Shown piece after piece: positions 22,899-31,776 of a DNA stretch of 35,567 bases. The notes beneath the pieces were generated by a model, which did no database searches, was not told where the DNA came from, and saw only the letters and a program-made list of their open reading frames with translations. Where the stretch lies: NCBI GenBank assembly GCA_030747675.1, contig JASLKH010000095.1:1-35567 (forward strand). The letters run 5' to 3'. The stretch comes from Candidatus Thalassarchaeaceae archaeon. GTDB lineage: Archaea > Thermoplasmatota > Poseidoniia > Poseidoniales > Thalassarchaeaceae. How positions within the stretch are numbered: position 1 is the stretch's first letter; each line of letters begins with the position of its first letter. Both the position numbers and the translations under genes were made by a program.

Positions 22899-23133
22899 GA
22901 ACTGCCGAAGTGAATCTACGTAACAATTTCTCTGTTCAATGATTCTTTCTTATTTTACTTCACAAGGGTTCAAGAACCGTCGAGTAAAGGCACAAACTCC
23001 GGAGGTGATGGAGTGCCGCGTCTTCCCCAAATAGCACGAGTGGCCATCGTCTTTCGTTTCAATTGTTTGATTACAATCGGAACGAGATGCGCTCGTGCGG
23101 ACGCGGTCTTTTGACCCCCAGGAGTTGCTCAAA
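22899..23133. other. Divergent intergenic region, AstE-like / RPA
   Basis: 235 nt, the longest non-coding stretch in the window apart from alternative starts. The left part is AT-rich (ttcttattttacttc near 22948) and could carry a promoter for the minus-strand gene. The right part is GC-richer and contains an AGGAG Shine-Dalgarno at 23120-23124. No RNA gene, repeat or conserved small ORF was recognised. Confidence 0.5.
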
Positions 23134-24837
23134 ATGCCTAACCCAGAAGAGTTTGAAGAAGAAGTAAATGCGGTAAAAGAAGCCGTACCAGATGCAGATG
23201 AGAAAGCGATTGCCGATGAATTTCGGCGATATCGAGACGAATTTCTAATACCTCCAAAGGAGGCCCTTCGTAGTGTACTCAAGAAATTCCAGACAGAAGC
23301 CGGAATGGAAGTCACCTCACCATCAAATCTACCAAATAATCGACCAGCAGCAAAATCGGTTGATCGTTTCGAACAACTGGGTTCCGATGATTCAAATGTG
23401 ACTATAGAAGTACAAATTGTCACATATACTCCTCGAATTCAAATGGTAAGGGGAGAAGAGCGACAAATTGCATTTGGTTGGATTGAAGACAATCCTTGGG
23501 AAGATGGTGGAAATAGGACTCGATGGGACTTCAAAGATTGGGGGAACCATGCTGAGTCACTTGCACCAGGTTCTGTGGTCCGACTAGAGGGTGTTTCAGT
23601 AAATGAATGGAATGGTAAAAGATCAATCAATATCAATCAATCAAGTCGAGTTGCTGTATTGCGTGCAAGTGAGCGTGCAGTGGTTATGGCGCCTTCCGAA
23701 CCAACTCCAATTTCTCAAGTTTTAGATATGGATGGTTTTGCCACAGTCGTTGCTAGGGTTATCTCTGTTAGGCAACAGTCAATTACAAGAAAAGATGGAA
23801 CGACAGGGGAACTAATCAAGGGCCGAATTGCCGATGATTCCGGCACCATGGGATTCGCTTGTTGGAGTGAGTTTGATCACCCTGTTGGTACTTTATTAAA
23901 AATTGAAAATGCTGCGATACGTCGTTTTAGGGAAACACCTGAATTGAATATCGGAGAGCGAACCAAAGTAGAAGTATTTCATGATGGTAATTTCGCTTCT
24001 CTTGATGAGTTAGAAACATCATCTGTAGCCCAAATTGAAGATTTCCGTGATGGAGCTGTTGATGTCAATACAGTAATTCAACTTACATCTTGGGATGAGC
24101 GCAGGTTCACAAATCAATCTGGTGAAGAAAAGTCGGTATGGGGTGGTGACGTAGTTGACCCAACAGGTTCTTGCCGTCTAACTGCATGGACAGAACTACC
24201 GATTGATGTGAAATCATTACCTATTGCGATTAAATTGAAAAATGCCAGAATTCGAAGTTGGCAGGGTTCTCCAGACTTAGTTGTAGATCGTCCTGATCAA
24301 GTTGAAATTCTCAAGAAAATCCCATGGGATACAATTGACCCTTCCGAGCACACAATTGAAGTTACATTTTCAGAGTTAATGAGCGGTGGTTCGCGAAAGG
24401 GAGTCACTAGTGAAGCAACAGTAGTTGCAGTCCAGACAGGTTCAGGCATAATTCATCGATGTCCAGAATGCAAGAAGGCCATGCGTGATGGTGCTTGTAG
24501 AGACCACGGGGCACAAGCAGGTGTTGAAGACTTACGACTTCGCCTTGTTCTCGATGATGGAATACACAATGGGGCCCTAATCATTGCTCGTGAAGCCGCT
24601 GAAAAATTTCTCGGCCAATCAATGGATGATGTATCAGAGTCCTTCAAAATAGATGGTGGTGAAACATTTCACAATGAGTTACGTGCTAAATTAATTGGAC
24701 GTCGTTATCGATTCAATGGGCGAGCAATGATTGATAATCAAGGTGCTTTAATTATGGCAGATACATTTGAAGAATCAGACCAGGATGTGACCGAATTGGC
24801 GCAGAATGTCAGGGAAACTTGGGGGGTATTTGTTTGA
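23134..24837 (+). CDS. Archaeal replication protein A (RPA), OB folds with zinc finger
   Basis: 567 residues from ATG 23134, which has AGGAG about 9 nt upstream; an in-frame ATG at 23095 lacks such a signal. An N-terminal helical region of about 60 residues is followed by three or four OB folds, recognisable from repeats such as RLEGVSVNEWNGKRSININ, KGRIADDSGTMGFACWS and RIRSWQGSPDLVVD. A zinc-finger segment CPECKKAMRDGACRDHG lies near residues 444-460. Archaeal RPA coats single-stranded DNA in replication and repair. The next gene starts within the stop codon (TTGA overlap) and encodes the expected RPA-associated protein. Confidence 0.9.
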   Translation: MPNPEEFEEEVNAVKEAVPDADEKAIADEFRRYRDEFLIPPKEALRSVLKKFQTEAGMEVTSPSNLPNNRPAAKSVDRFEQLGSDDSNVTIEVQIVTYTPRIQMVRGEERQIAFGWIEDNPWEDGGNRTRWDFKDWGNHAESLAPGSVVRLEGVSVNEWNGKRSININQSSRVAVLRASERAVVMAPSEPTPISQVLDMDGFATVVARVISVRQQSITRKDGTTGELIKGRIADDSGTMGFACWSEFDHPVGTLLKIENAAIRRFRETPELNIGERTKVEVFHDGNFASLDELETSSVAQIEDFRDGAVDVNTVIQLTSWDERRFTNQSGEEKSVWGGDVVDPTGSCRLTAWTELPIDVKSLPIAIKLKNARIRSWQGSPDLVVDRPDQVEILKKIPWDTIDPSEHTIEVTFSELMSGGSRKGVTSEATVVAVQTGSGIIHRCPECKKAMRDGACRDHGAQAGVEDLRLRLVLDDGIHNGALIIAREAAEKFLGQSMDDVSESFKIDGGETFHNELRAKLIGRRYRFNGRAMIDNQGALIMADTFEESDQDVTELAQNVRETWGVFV

Positions 24838-25790
24838 CTGAACCACGCCGTAATCGAAGGCAATCAGCCATTAGATTATTTGCTCAAGAATACAATGAAT
24901 CAAGTTTGCCTGATGGCGGTCAAGGGGAATTTGACCCTAGATTCATTGTTACAAAATTGGGAGCCCGGGTCAACCGTATGATGGCTGCTGGAGTAATTGA
25001 ACGCTTAGAACGTCGGGATACAGAAAGGGGGCCAATGTTTTCTGGACGTATACGGGATCCAACTGGTATGCACAGTTGGAGTGTGGGTTCATTCAAACCA
25101 GAGTTACATACTGATTTGGAAGAATTATTGGCAAGATTCGAAGGAGGAGATAGATTCCTAATGGCTTGTATTGGTAAATCAAGTCATTTTGCTAGAGAAG
25201 ACGGAGGTATATTCTGTCGAATGCAGATGGAAGAATTTGCTATTATCGATCGAGATACTTATGCACATTGGTTGGTTGAAACATCACACCACACCATGCG
25301 GCGTATCGATGCACAGAGTAAAGCACAATCAGCCGATGGTAGTTCGGCAGCAGAATTACGTAATGCTGGAGTTCCTAATGACCTTGTCGAAGGTTTAGAA
25401 CTTGCTCTAGATCACTACGGAGAATGGGATCCAGAGGGTTACAAAGTGGGCGTTCTCCAGGCCCTTAGTGCCGCAGAGGGAAGGATGGTATCATTTGAAG
25501 AGCATGAAGCAATGGATTCTTCTTCTGAACAAGAGAAAATCGTCGATGAAAAACCTGCAACACCCACAGTCGATGCTGAACCAAGTAATACTGCCGATAT
25601 AGAATCAATTGTCCTTGAAATAATCAAAGGAAATACAAATGAGCGCGGAATAGATCACGACTCAATAGTAAAGCAATGTGCTCTCAAAGGCATCACTGAT
25701 GAATCTAGCATAGAAGATGCAATTGATTGCCTTCGAGATGACAAATGTGAGATTATGGAGCCTAATTTTGGTTGGTTCTTGCCAATTTAG
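24834..25790 (+). CDS. RPA-associated protein (COG3390-like)
   Basis: 318 residues from TTG 24834, whose TTGA overlaps the RPA stop codon; a GGGGGGT stretch upstream can serve as Shine-Dalgarno. The N-terminal 150 or so residues match the archaeal RPA-associated OB-fold family: RLFAQEYNESS, FIVTKLGARVNRMMAAGVIERLERRD, FSGRIRDPTGMHSWSVGSF. A variable linker rich in Ser/Glu/Asp (about 200-260) and a C-terminal winged-helix-like segment (IESIVLEIIKGN through GWFLPI) follow. Family members work with RPA on single-stranded DNA. Gene order and overlap make co-expression with RPA almost certain. Confidence 0.87.
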   Translation: MTEPRRNRRQSAIRLFAQEYNESSLPDGGQGEFDPRFIVTKLGARVNRMMAAGVIERLERRDTERGPMFSGRIRDPTGMHSWSVGSFKPELHTDLEELLARFEGGDRFLMACIGKSSHFAREDGGIFCRMQMEEFAIIDRDTYAHWLVETSHHTMRRIDAQSKAQSADGSSAAELRNAGVPNDLVEGLELALDHYGEWDPEGYKVGVLQALSAAEGRMVSFEEHEAMDSSSEQEKIVDEKPATPTVDAEPSNTADIESIVLEIIKGNTNERGIDHDSIVKQCALKGITDESSIEDAIDCLRDDKCEIMEPNFGWFLPI

Positions 25791-25864
25791 AGTAGACTAA
25801 TTGGATGTCGTTGACCCGCTACCTTGAAGGTCATTCTTCTAGCATGGGGTATTGAGGCGCCCAC

Positions 25865-26209
25865 ATGGCTCAGGCTGGAACAGTTTTCATTCGCGGTTTT
25901 GAGGGGGACTGGTTACAGTTTGTGGACTGCAAAATAACTGTTGATATTCGCCGTCGAATTACTCGCGAAGTGAAGCGCGGAGGTGAAGGAGATGATTTAC
26001 AAGACGAGGGTGCTGAATCAGCAGTTTACACTCTTGAAGGCAACATCGGCGTTTCAGGTTATCGAGAAGTACTAGCAATTTTTCGCTCTGGTGAAGTTTG
26101 GTTGTTAGATCCTTTCACTCAAGACGAAATTAAAGTTGCATTCCAAAGCTTGCATTATGAAGGCGACAATGGTACTTATTCCTTTGAGTTAATTGAGGAT
26201 GTGATTTAA
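25865..26209 (+). CDS. Small beta-rich protein of unknown function, first gene of pilus-like cluster
   Basis: 114 residues, predicted mostly beta, with no signal peptide or membrane helix. Features are an early FEGDWLQFVDCKITVDIRRR, a central YTLEGNIGVSGYREVLAIF and WLLDPFTQDEIKV. This arrangement faintly recalls small phage tail or baseplate beta-domain proteins, but that is an impression only. It follows the RPA pair by 74 nt and its stop overlaps the next start (TAATG), which ties it to the T2SS-F/ATPase genes. It could be a cytoplasmic regulator or assembly factor for that machine. I do not recognise the family. Confidence 0.7.
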   Translation: MAQAGTVFIRGFEGDWLQFVDCKITVDIRRRITREVKRGGEGDDLQDEGAESAVYTLEGNIGVSGYREVLAIFRSGEVWLLDPFTQDEIKVAFQSLHYEGDNGTYSFELIEDVI

Positions 26210-26793
26210 TGGCCTCTGAGCGTGAGGAATCTTCAGATCTCCTTTACGCTATGAGGGCAATTATGGTTATGATGAATTCGGGCATTGGTCTTGAAGCAGC
26301 CCTTCAGATGATTGGAAGAGGTGGATATGGTGTCATATCAAAGGATTTCCAAGGTATTCTTGAAAATTTGCAGCGGGGAGCCAGACTGGAAGACGAATTT
26401 GGAAGACTCTCAACCTCTGTAAAGAGCAAGGCATACAAGCGACTTTTGGGTACGTTGAGATCGAATGTATCGAGTGACACAGACCTCGTGCGTGCATTGC
26501 AGCAACAAGCAGATCGAGAGGAGGAAGAGCGTAATGAGAAACTTAAGGGCTACATCGAGACTGTAAGTGGATTACCTACGATGTTACTGACTTTGGGCAT
26601 TCTGTCACCAATTATCTTCGGGATTCCAGCAATGTTGCCAATTATTGCGCCCGACATTTTGAATAGTGGCCTAGCTGGAATGGGCTCTATTGCTCAGGCA
26701 GCGGCATGTTTTGGTCCGGCTTTATTTTTCACAACTATCTTGATCGGCCTAGTTGGCTATCGCGCACATTCTAAAGACCCGGGGGTAATTTAA
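26209..26793 (+). CDS. T2SS-F/TadC-like membrane protein (first of pair)
   Basis: 194 residues. A cytoplasmic helical part (about 1-115) has the GspF/T2SSF pattern: MMNSGIGLEAALQMIGRG, then ENLQRGARLEDEFGRL, then LRSNVSSDTDLVRALQQQADREEEERNEKLKGYIE. Two membrane helices follow (about 120-145 and 160-183). Proteins of this type form the inner-membrane platform of type IV pili, Tad pili, archaella and type II secretion. At 194 residues it carries only one T2SSF module, while archaeal FlaJ/TadC platforms often have two. The companion gene supplies another. Confidence 0.88.
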   Translation: MASEREESSDLLYAMRAIMVMMNSGIGLEAALQMIGRGGYGVISKDFQGILENLQRGARLEDEFGRLSTSVKSKAYKRLLGTLRSNVSSDTDLVRALQQQADREEEERNEKLKGYIETVSGLPTMLLTLGILSPIIFGIPAMLPIIAPDILNSGLAGMGSIAQAAACFGPALFFTTILIGLVGYRAHSKDPGVI

Positions 26794-26794
26794 T

Positions 26795-27541
26795 TTGGAT
26801 TTTCTCTGGCAAATTTACGATTTAGCATCAAATAGTTTATTCTTGGTTTTGATGCTACCACTCGCCTTACCCTGTGCTGCTGGAGCGATTCCAGGACTAA
26901 TTGATCGTTTAAGGCGCAGAAATTTGGAGCAAGCATTACCTGAAGTTTTGGAATCAATATCATCCAGTATTGGGGCAGGTCTTGGCTTACAACAGGCATT
27001 AACTGACATATCTCAGAAAAGAGATGATGAAACCGGAAAATTGCTCAAAAAGGCAATTCAACGCTCTCACGCCACTACTTTTGATGCTGCTCTAGTTGAA
27101 TATGCATTGAATAGTAGGAGTACATTGATTCAACGAGTCATTAACCTCCTGACTACGGCGATTGAACAAGATGCACCCTTACAAGAAGTTACCAACTCGA
27201 TGTCAATAGAATATGATCGCTTGAATAAATTGATTAATCTACGAGAAAAAGAAATGATGGGGCAATCAAGCCTTTTGTTAATGCTCATGTGTCTTCTCCT
27301 ACCCGGAATAATGGGTGCGATGTTTGCCTTATTCGGTTTAGCATCAATTGGGTCCTATTGGGGCCATATTCACGGCGTGATGTTGCCATATTTGATGGCA
27401 TCAGCCGCCCTCACAGTCGTCATCTCTGGTCGTATGTTGGGTAGAACCAAGCAAGCATTGTGGTGGATTCCATTTTGGTCAGTCTTATCTGCTATGCTTT
27501 ATCTTGGTCTATTCGAAGGAATTCAGGGTTCGATGATGTAA
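26795..27541 (+). CDS. T2SS-F/TadB-like membrane protein (second of pair)
   Basis: 248 residues starting at TTG 26795 with GGGGGT (26781-26786) eight bases upstream. An N-terminal helix (about 10-32) is followed by a T2SSF cytoplasmic domain (LEQALPEVLESISSSIGAGLGLQQALTDI, QRVINLLTTAIEQDAPLQEVTNSM) and several membrane helices between about 155 and 240. The layout matches TadB-like platform proteins, and together with the preceding gene it would form a TadB/TadC-style heteromer. It starts two bases after the preceding stop and ends eleven bases before the ATPase ATG. Confidence 0.87.
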   Translation: MDFLWQIYDLASNSLFLVLMLPLALPCAAGAIPGLIDRLRRRNLEQALPEVLESISSSIGAGLGLQQALTDISQKRDDETGKLLKKAIQRSHATTFDAALVEYALNSRSTLIQRVINLLTTAIEQDAPLQEVTNSMSIEYDRLNKLINLREKEMMGQSSLLLMLMCLLLPGIMGAMFALFGLASIGSYWGHIHGVMLPYLMASAALTVVISGRMLGRTKQALWWIPFWSVLSAMLYLGLFEGIQGSMM

Positions 27542-27552
27542 GGTGATTGAAA

Positions 27553-28800
27553 ATGGCAGATGATGTGTTAACTCGATATGGTGTTGTTGAAATTTACATG
27601 GAACCCGGGCACCCTAGTCCAATGTACCATTATGGGGGGCATGTAGAACAGAACCCATATGGGGCCCTTGCGGCCTTATTTGCTGACGATCAGTTGGAGG
27701 AAGTGATGTACAACGGCGGCGCCCAGTGCGTGAAAATCGCTCATCGCGACCATGGTATTTGTCGAACAAATATTTGGGTGGATGATCAAGAAGGAATTGA
27801 GATCGCCAAAAATATTGCTGCTTTGACTAATGTGCCGCTGGGTGACGGACCAGGTTTAGTCCCGATATTTGATGGACGCCTTCCCGATGGTTCTCGAGTT
27901 AATGGCACACTCCCACCAATTTCACCAGATGGACCTACACTGACAGTCAGGAAATTCAGGGAAGATCCGATTACTATCATTGATTTGGTGAGATGGGGCA
28001 CAATTAACAGTCGACTTGCAGCAATGATGTGGGTTTGGGTAGAAGGACTTGATGCACGACCTGCCAACTTTGTTATTGCAGGTGGTACAGGTTCTGGAAA
28101 AACGACCACTTTGAACTGCCTTGGCATGTTCATACCTTGGGACAAACGCCTTTTGACTGTTGAAGATACAGCTGAACTGCAGGTTTATCACGACCATTGG
28201 TTGCGTATGGAAACAAGGCAAGAACGTCCCGATGGTACACTAGAAGTCACGATGGATGATTGTTTGAAATCCAGTCTACGTATGCGTCCAGACCGAATTA
28301 TAGTTGGTGAAGTGCGTGGCCCTGAAGCATCAACACTCTTGACTGCAATGAACACCGGTCACGACGGGTCATGTGGAAGTCTGCATTCTAATACTGCTGC
28401 AGAAACAGTCACTAGATTGTGTAGTGCACCAATGAATGTCCCACCGATTATGTTGACAGGACTTGATCTCATTATCATGCAGAGCCGAGTTCACCATGGT
28501 GGGCAAACTGCACGACGAATTACTGAGGTAGCCGAAATATCAGGAATGGAAGGGGACAAACCGCGATTGAATCCCATATGGAAATATGATGCATCGAAGG
28601 ATATGATTGTTGAAACAGGTGTGCCAAGCAAATTCCGAGAAACACTTTGTGACGTAGCAGGTATAAGACCTGCTGATTACGAAGCCGCTATACAAGTTAG
28701 AGAACAAATCATCCTTGATTTATTGAACAAGGGAGTTCGTGGTATTGAGCAGGTAACAAAGGTGTTTCAATCATACTACTCTTCAAATCGAAGAAGTTGA
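27553..28800 (+). CDS. Secretion/pilus assembly ATPase, CpaF/TadA/VirB11 type
   Basis: 415 residues from ATG 27553, preceded by GGTGA (27542-27546) directly after the upstream stop codon. Walker A is GGTGSGKTTTLNC (about 177-189). The Asp-box region TVEDTAELQ and the Walker B-like RPDRIIVGEVRGPEA (about 245-259) follow, then a His-box-like GSLHSNTAAETVTRL. The N-terminal EVMYNGG and TVRKF segments are typical of CpaF. It should power pilus or secretion platform assembly at the cytoplasmic membrane. No prepilin, prepilin peptidase or secretin gene is visible. Its stop is immediately adjacent to the stop of the convergent SAP-repeat gene. Confidence 0.95.
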   Translation: MADDVLTRYGVVEIYMEPGHPSPMYHYGGHVEQNPYGALAALFADDQLEEVMYNGGAQCVKIAHRDHGICRTNIWVDDQEGIEIAKNIAALTNVPLGDGPGLVPIFDGRLPDGSRVNGTLPPISPDGPTLTVRKFREDPITIIDLVRWGTINSRLAAMMWVWVEGLDARPANFVIAGGTGSGKTTTLNCLGMFIPWDKRLLTVEDTAELQVYHDHWLRMETRQERPDGTLEVTMDDCLKSSLRMRPDRIIVGEVRGPEASTLLTAMNTGHDGSCGSLHSNTAAETVTRLCSAPMNVPPIMLTGLDLIIMQSRVHHGGQTARRITEVAEISGMEGDKPRLNPIWKYDASKDMIVETGVPSKFRETLCDVAGIRPADYEAAIQVREQIILDLLNKGVRGIEQVTKVFQSYYSSNRRS

Positions 28801-30570
28801 TTATTCGCTGGCTTCAGCGTCAAAACCTTTGGATAATCGCCCTAGTAATTCATCAGCCTTGTCAAGTTTTGTTTTAACCCTACTCACTGTTGAAATTTCA
28901 TTGGCTTGTTCGGCTACAGAAGCAGGAACTCCATGTGCTACTGAATCTGCAGTGGGTGCTGGCCTCCCCATGTCTTCTAAGAGACCACGAAGTGAATCAA
29001 CAACATCCGAAACTTTGTCTGGATCAAGCGAGAGTGCTGAAGGAAGCCCAGGGATGTCTTCGCTACCAATGTATCCCATCGCGGCGGCTAGAACACCCGC
29101 TGAAGAAATTGCTCTGGGACGAACTTCGGGGTGGCCCACATCCCATCCACGCCTCTCAAGGAAGCGAATAAGCAGTGCATGTTCAACTGGGCCAAATTGC
29201 CCATCTGACCTTCTGACAAGTGTTTCGACAATGCGTTCAAATGCTTCAATTTGCTCCTCAAATCGTTGTAAAGTCCGCATCGCATCCGCTGAAACATCTT
29301 GTGTTCCACGATATAGTACTTCCATTGCTCGATGACGACGTGCAGTCACAGGGTCCATTTCATCTTCGGATGCTCTTAGGCTAATTTGCAAATCAAATAG
29401 GCCATGGACACGACCGCTAATCCCTGGCAATTCCATGTCAAGACCTTCTTCCGCAGCCATGGCTTCAAATCGAACTCGTGCGAGGGCAATGTCTGATTCC
29501 TCTGAGTCAAGAATATCCTCTAAGGAATCTAGCAACTTTGCCCGGCACTCTTCGAGGCGACGCAATGCTTTCCGTTCTCTCCAAGAACCAGGGACTTGTC
29601 CACTTGCACTTGTTTCTTGATCACGTCTTCCTGCCATTGCTGTCAGTTCAGATAGAATGCGTTCGCGTACTGCTGCATGTGTGACACGAAATCCTTGTGC
29701 ACCCAAATCTTCAATGAATGCAGTAACATCATTTGCATCGTGTTCACGTCCAATGAGGAGAAACTCTCGGATGTGACAGTGTAATTCTGCCATTCTAGAA
29801 TCAAGTTCGATAAGTGCGGCTCCAGTGCCTTCGTCAATTGTAGATTTACCGAGTGGTAGAACATTTGCGGTTTCAGGTTCAACGATACCTTCTACTTCTT
29901 CAGGAGGTTCTTCTTCTGCTTCTGCAAGAACGTCATTCAATGCATCTACATCGACAGAATCAATTGATTCTTGAATCATTGCTGCAAGTTCCGCAGCTTC
30001 ATTTTCAGGTGGTGTAACAACCTCTTGGATTGAGACCTCAATCACCTCAGGGGTCTCATCAGGTGGAGGTGAAGGTGCCATTTGTTGGAATTTTTTTGGT
30101 GATTTTTTCCCACGTTTGAGACTTTTCTTTACTTTGCCCCATCCCCCATCATGAAGTGCAAGAACGCCGGCTACTCTGGAGAATAATTGTTGCTTACTTC
30201 CCGAACGCTGTAGTTCTAATGCCTTGCACAATTCATGCAATTCATCTCTGGTCGCTTCTGAAATTGTTTCGGGATTCAATTTTTTGGGATCGTGATTCAA
30301 ATGTAGCCATAAACGCTGCCGTTTCAACTTAATTGAGCCCGAGCGTTTAATTCCGAAGTACCCAAGTAATTCACCCAAGTCATTGTTTGGGATTTCTTGC
30401 AGAGATTCCCAGGATAAATCAACATCAGATAAAACTAATTTTTCTATGAGACGAGCGCGCAACTGCTCTACATTTCCTGCTTTGGAAATTTCATTTGATA
30501 TTGCTATTTCTCGAAGTTCATCGAGTTTTGCGGAATAGAACCCGAATAGCATATCCTCGTCGACATTCAT
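28801..30570 (-). CDS. SAP-repeat protein with long helical C-terminal region
   Basis: 589 residues. Three SAP-like helix-turn-helix modules lie in the first 140: KLDELREIAISNEISKAGNVEQLRARL (about 15-41), NDLGELLGYFGIKRSGSIKLKRQRL (about 63-87) and RDELHELCKALELQRSGSKQQLFSRV (about 108-133). A Lys-rich patch (about 145-160), a Pro/Glu-rich acidic linker (about 165-240) and a long alpha-helical region to the end follow. SAP modules usually bind DNA, so a chromatin- or DNA-associated role is inferred. The C-terminal part is not recognised. A TATA-like box lies upstream. Confidence 0.8.
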   Translation of the reverse strand: MNVDEDMLFGFYSAKLDELREIAISNEISKAGNVEQLRARLIEKLVLSDVDLSWESLQEIPNNDLGELLGYFGIKRSGSIKLKRQRLWLHLNHDPKKLNPETISEATRDELHELCKALELQRSGSKQQLFSRVAGVLALHDGGWGKVKKSLKRGKKSPKKFQQMAPSPPPDETPEVIEVSIQEVVTPPENEAAELAAMIQESIDSVDVDALNDVLAEAEEEPPEEVEGIVEPETANVLPLGKSTIDEGTGAALIELDSRMAELHCHIREFLLIGREHDANDVTAFIEDLGAQGFRVTHAAVRERILSELTAMAGRRDQETSASGQVPGSWRERKALRRLEECRAKLLDSLEDILDSEESDIALARVRFEAMAAEEGLDMELPGISGRVHGLFDLQISLRASEDEMDPVTARRHRAMEVLYRGTQDVSADAMRTLQRFEEQIEAFERIVETLVRRSDGQFGPVEHALLIRFLERRGWDVGHPEVRPRAISSAGVLAAAMGYIGSEDIPGLPSALSLDPDKVSDVVDSLRGLLEDMGRPAPTADSVAHGVPASVAEQANEISTVSRVKTKLDKADELLGRLSKGFDAEASE

Positions 30571-30602
30571 GTGCGCTCATGTCCCTTGCGCATTGGCGCG
30601 AC

Positions 30603-30610
30603 TGTATATG
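30603..30610 (-). promoter_or_regulatory. TATA-like box for the SAP-repeat gene
   Basis: CATATACA on the minus strand lies 33-40 nt upstream of the ATG at 30570, compatible with an archaeal TATA box and a 5' leader of about ten bases. It separates this gene from the upstream unknown gene, which also has an inverted repeat in the same gap. Confidence 0.5.
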
Positions 30611-30623
30611 TTACGCTTCTACA

Positions 30624-30640
30624 ACGGCCCTAAGGGCCGT
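30624..30640 (-). repeat. GC-rich inverted repeat, 7-bp arms, 3-nt loop
   Basis: Arms acggccc (30624-30630) and gggccgt (30634-30640) are perfectly complementary around TAA. It lies 27 nt after the stop of the minus-strand gene at 30667 and just upstream of the TATA-like box for the SAP gene. No U-tract follows, so ordinary intrinsic termination is not supported. Confidence 0.7.
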
Positions 30641-30666
30641 CTTCGGACCTTGTGTGAATTTGCGGA

Positions 30667-31776
30667 CTAGATGTCAAAGAATGGTGGGCGATATGGCCCC
30701 AACCGGGGGTCTTCCAAGTTCTCAGCAGTTGTTGCATTAAGCATAGTTTCCCAATCATTTGCCATGAAACGGATAGAAATCTCGGCTTGGTCCTTTTTGA
30801 TTAGTCTCTCAAGTAGCAAAGTTCGAGTCCCAGTTTTGTCCATAGTTTCGATTAAGATTTCAATTAATGATTCATATTTCACAGGTTGTTCGTTAATTTT
30901 TGGAATTTGAATTTCCCCTTCCGCATCAAGGAGTGACGTGGATCTCATCAAATCCTTTTCTGATTCAGCTTGTTTGAGTAATGAACCAATTTGGCGATAT
31001 CTAACGATTAATCCAATACGATCATGTATTTCTTTCCCTATTGAATTCAACAAAATCCGTTCATATTCCCAGGCGATTTTTGCTTCCTCGTCACCAATTA
31101 AATCAGCAATATAGGAAGGAAAACCATTTCGTGAAACTAGTAGAGTTAATCCTTGCAATGGTGAAGGTAGAAATCTTACAGTTTCCCCTTCCCTTGGATC
31201 CACCATTAGTTTGTGTCTTCGTGTATCAATTTTTGTTTCATCAAACAAGTGCCTTCTAAGTGTATAGCCGTTGATGGTCCCTGATGACCTCAAATCCTCT
31301 AGCCAAGTTGCCATTTCCAATCCTTCTTCTTCAGATGGAATTGGCATCCCAACAGTATCTGCGAAGGCTACAGGGGACATTACCCTGTAGTCTGCTCTAT
31401 AGCGTCTCAATTGTCGCCTCTTGAGTTTATTTGGAGACAAAATTATTGATTTATATGGGATGTGAGAAGGCCGATCAGATGCGACTAGAATGTGACTTTC
31501 TTCACGTCTTGGAAGAGATGTAGCTACAGGCATCTCCTTTCTTTCTTCAGAGTTATGATTATACCATTTTATGGCTTCAATTGCGACAAGGTCGCACTCG
31601 TGTTCGGATAGAGATTTTTCGGCATCGCCAATTGAATTAGAATATGTGATTTCAATTTCAAATCCTTCCAACCGATTAGATTCTAACCACTTTTCCACAT
31701 GAGGGCGAGTGGGTGCATCTTTAGTTTGAACTACGAGAAGACGAATTTTTTCGGGTCCTGCTTCCGCTTCCGTCAT
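30667..31776 (-). CDS. Unrecognised soluble protein, 369 aa
   Basis: 369 residues with no signal peptide or membrane helix. The first 130 residues look alpha/beta (IRLLVVQTKDAPTRPHVEKWL, then CDLVAIEAI and SHILVASDR), as in a Rossmann-like or response-regulator-like fold, but without conserved active-site residues. A middle segment near 150-235 is mixed, and the C-terminal 130 residues are helical and charged. The end reads LGPYRPPFFDI. No family assignment is justified. It shares the strand with the SAP-repeat gene and is divergent from the prenyl synthase gene. Confidence 0.65.
   Translation of the reverse strand: MTEAEAGPEKIRLLVVQTKDAPTRPHVEKWLESNRLEGFEIEITYSNSIGDAEKSLSEHECDLVAIEAIKWYNHNSEERKEMPVATSLPRREESHILVASDRPSHIPYKSIILSPNKLKRRQLRRYRADYRVMSPVAFADTVGMPIPSEEEGLEMATWLEDLRSSGTINGYTLRRHLFDETKIDTRRHKLMVDPREGETVRFLPSPLQGLTLLVSRNGFPSYIADLIGDEEAKIAWEYERILLNSIGKEIHDRIGLIVRYRQIGSLLKQAESEKDLMRSTSLLDAEGEIQIPKINEQPVKYESLIEILIETMDKTGTRTLLLERLIKKDQAEISIRFMANDWETMLNATTAENLEDPRLGPYRPPFFDI

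Noticed and set aside
22950-23423. Minus-strand 157-residue Ser/Arg-rich frame across the AstE-RPA gap
   Set aside because: It is largely antisense to the RPA gene, with composition typical of a shadow frame (Ser runs) and no motif.
30667-31776. Resemblance of the 369-residue protein to hydroxymethylbilane synthase
   Set aside because: Only loose similarity (a SLPRREESHILVAS segment) was seen. The cofactor-binding Cys region and other conserved blocks are missing.
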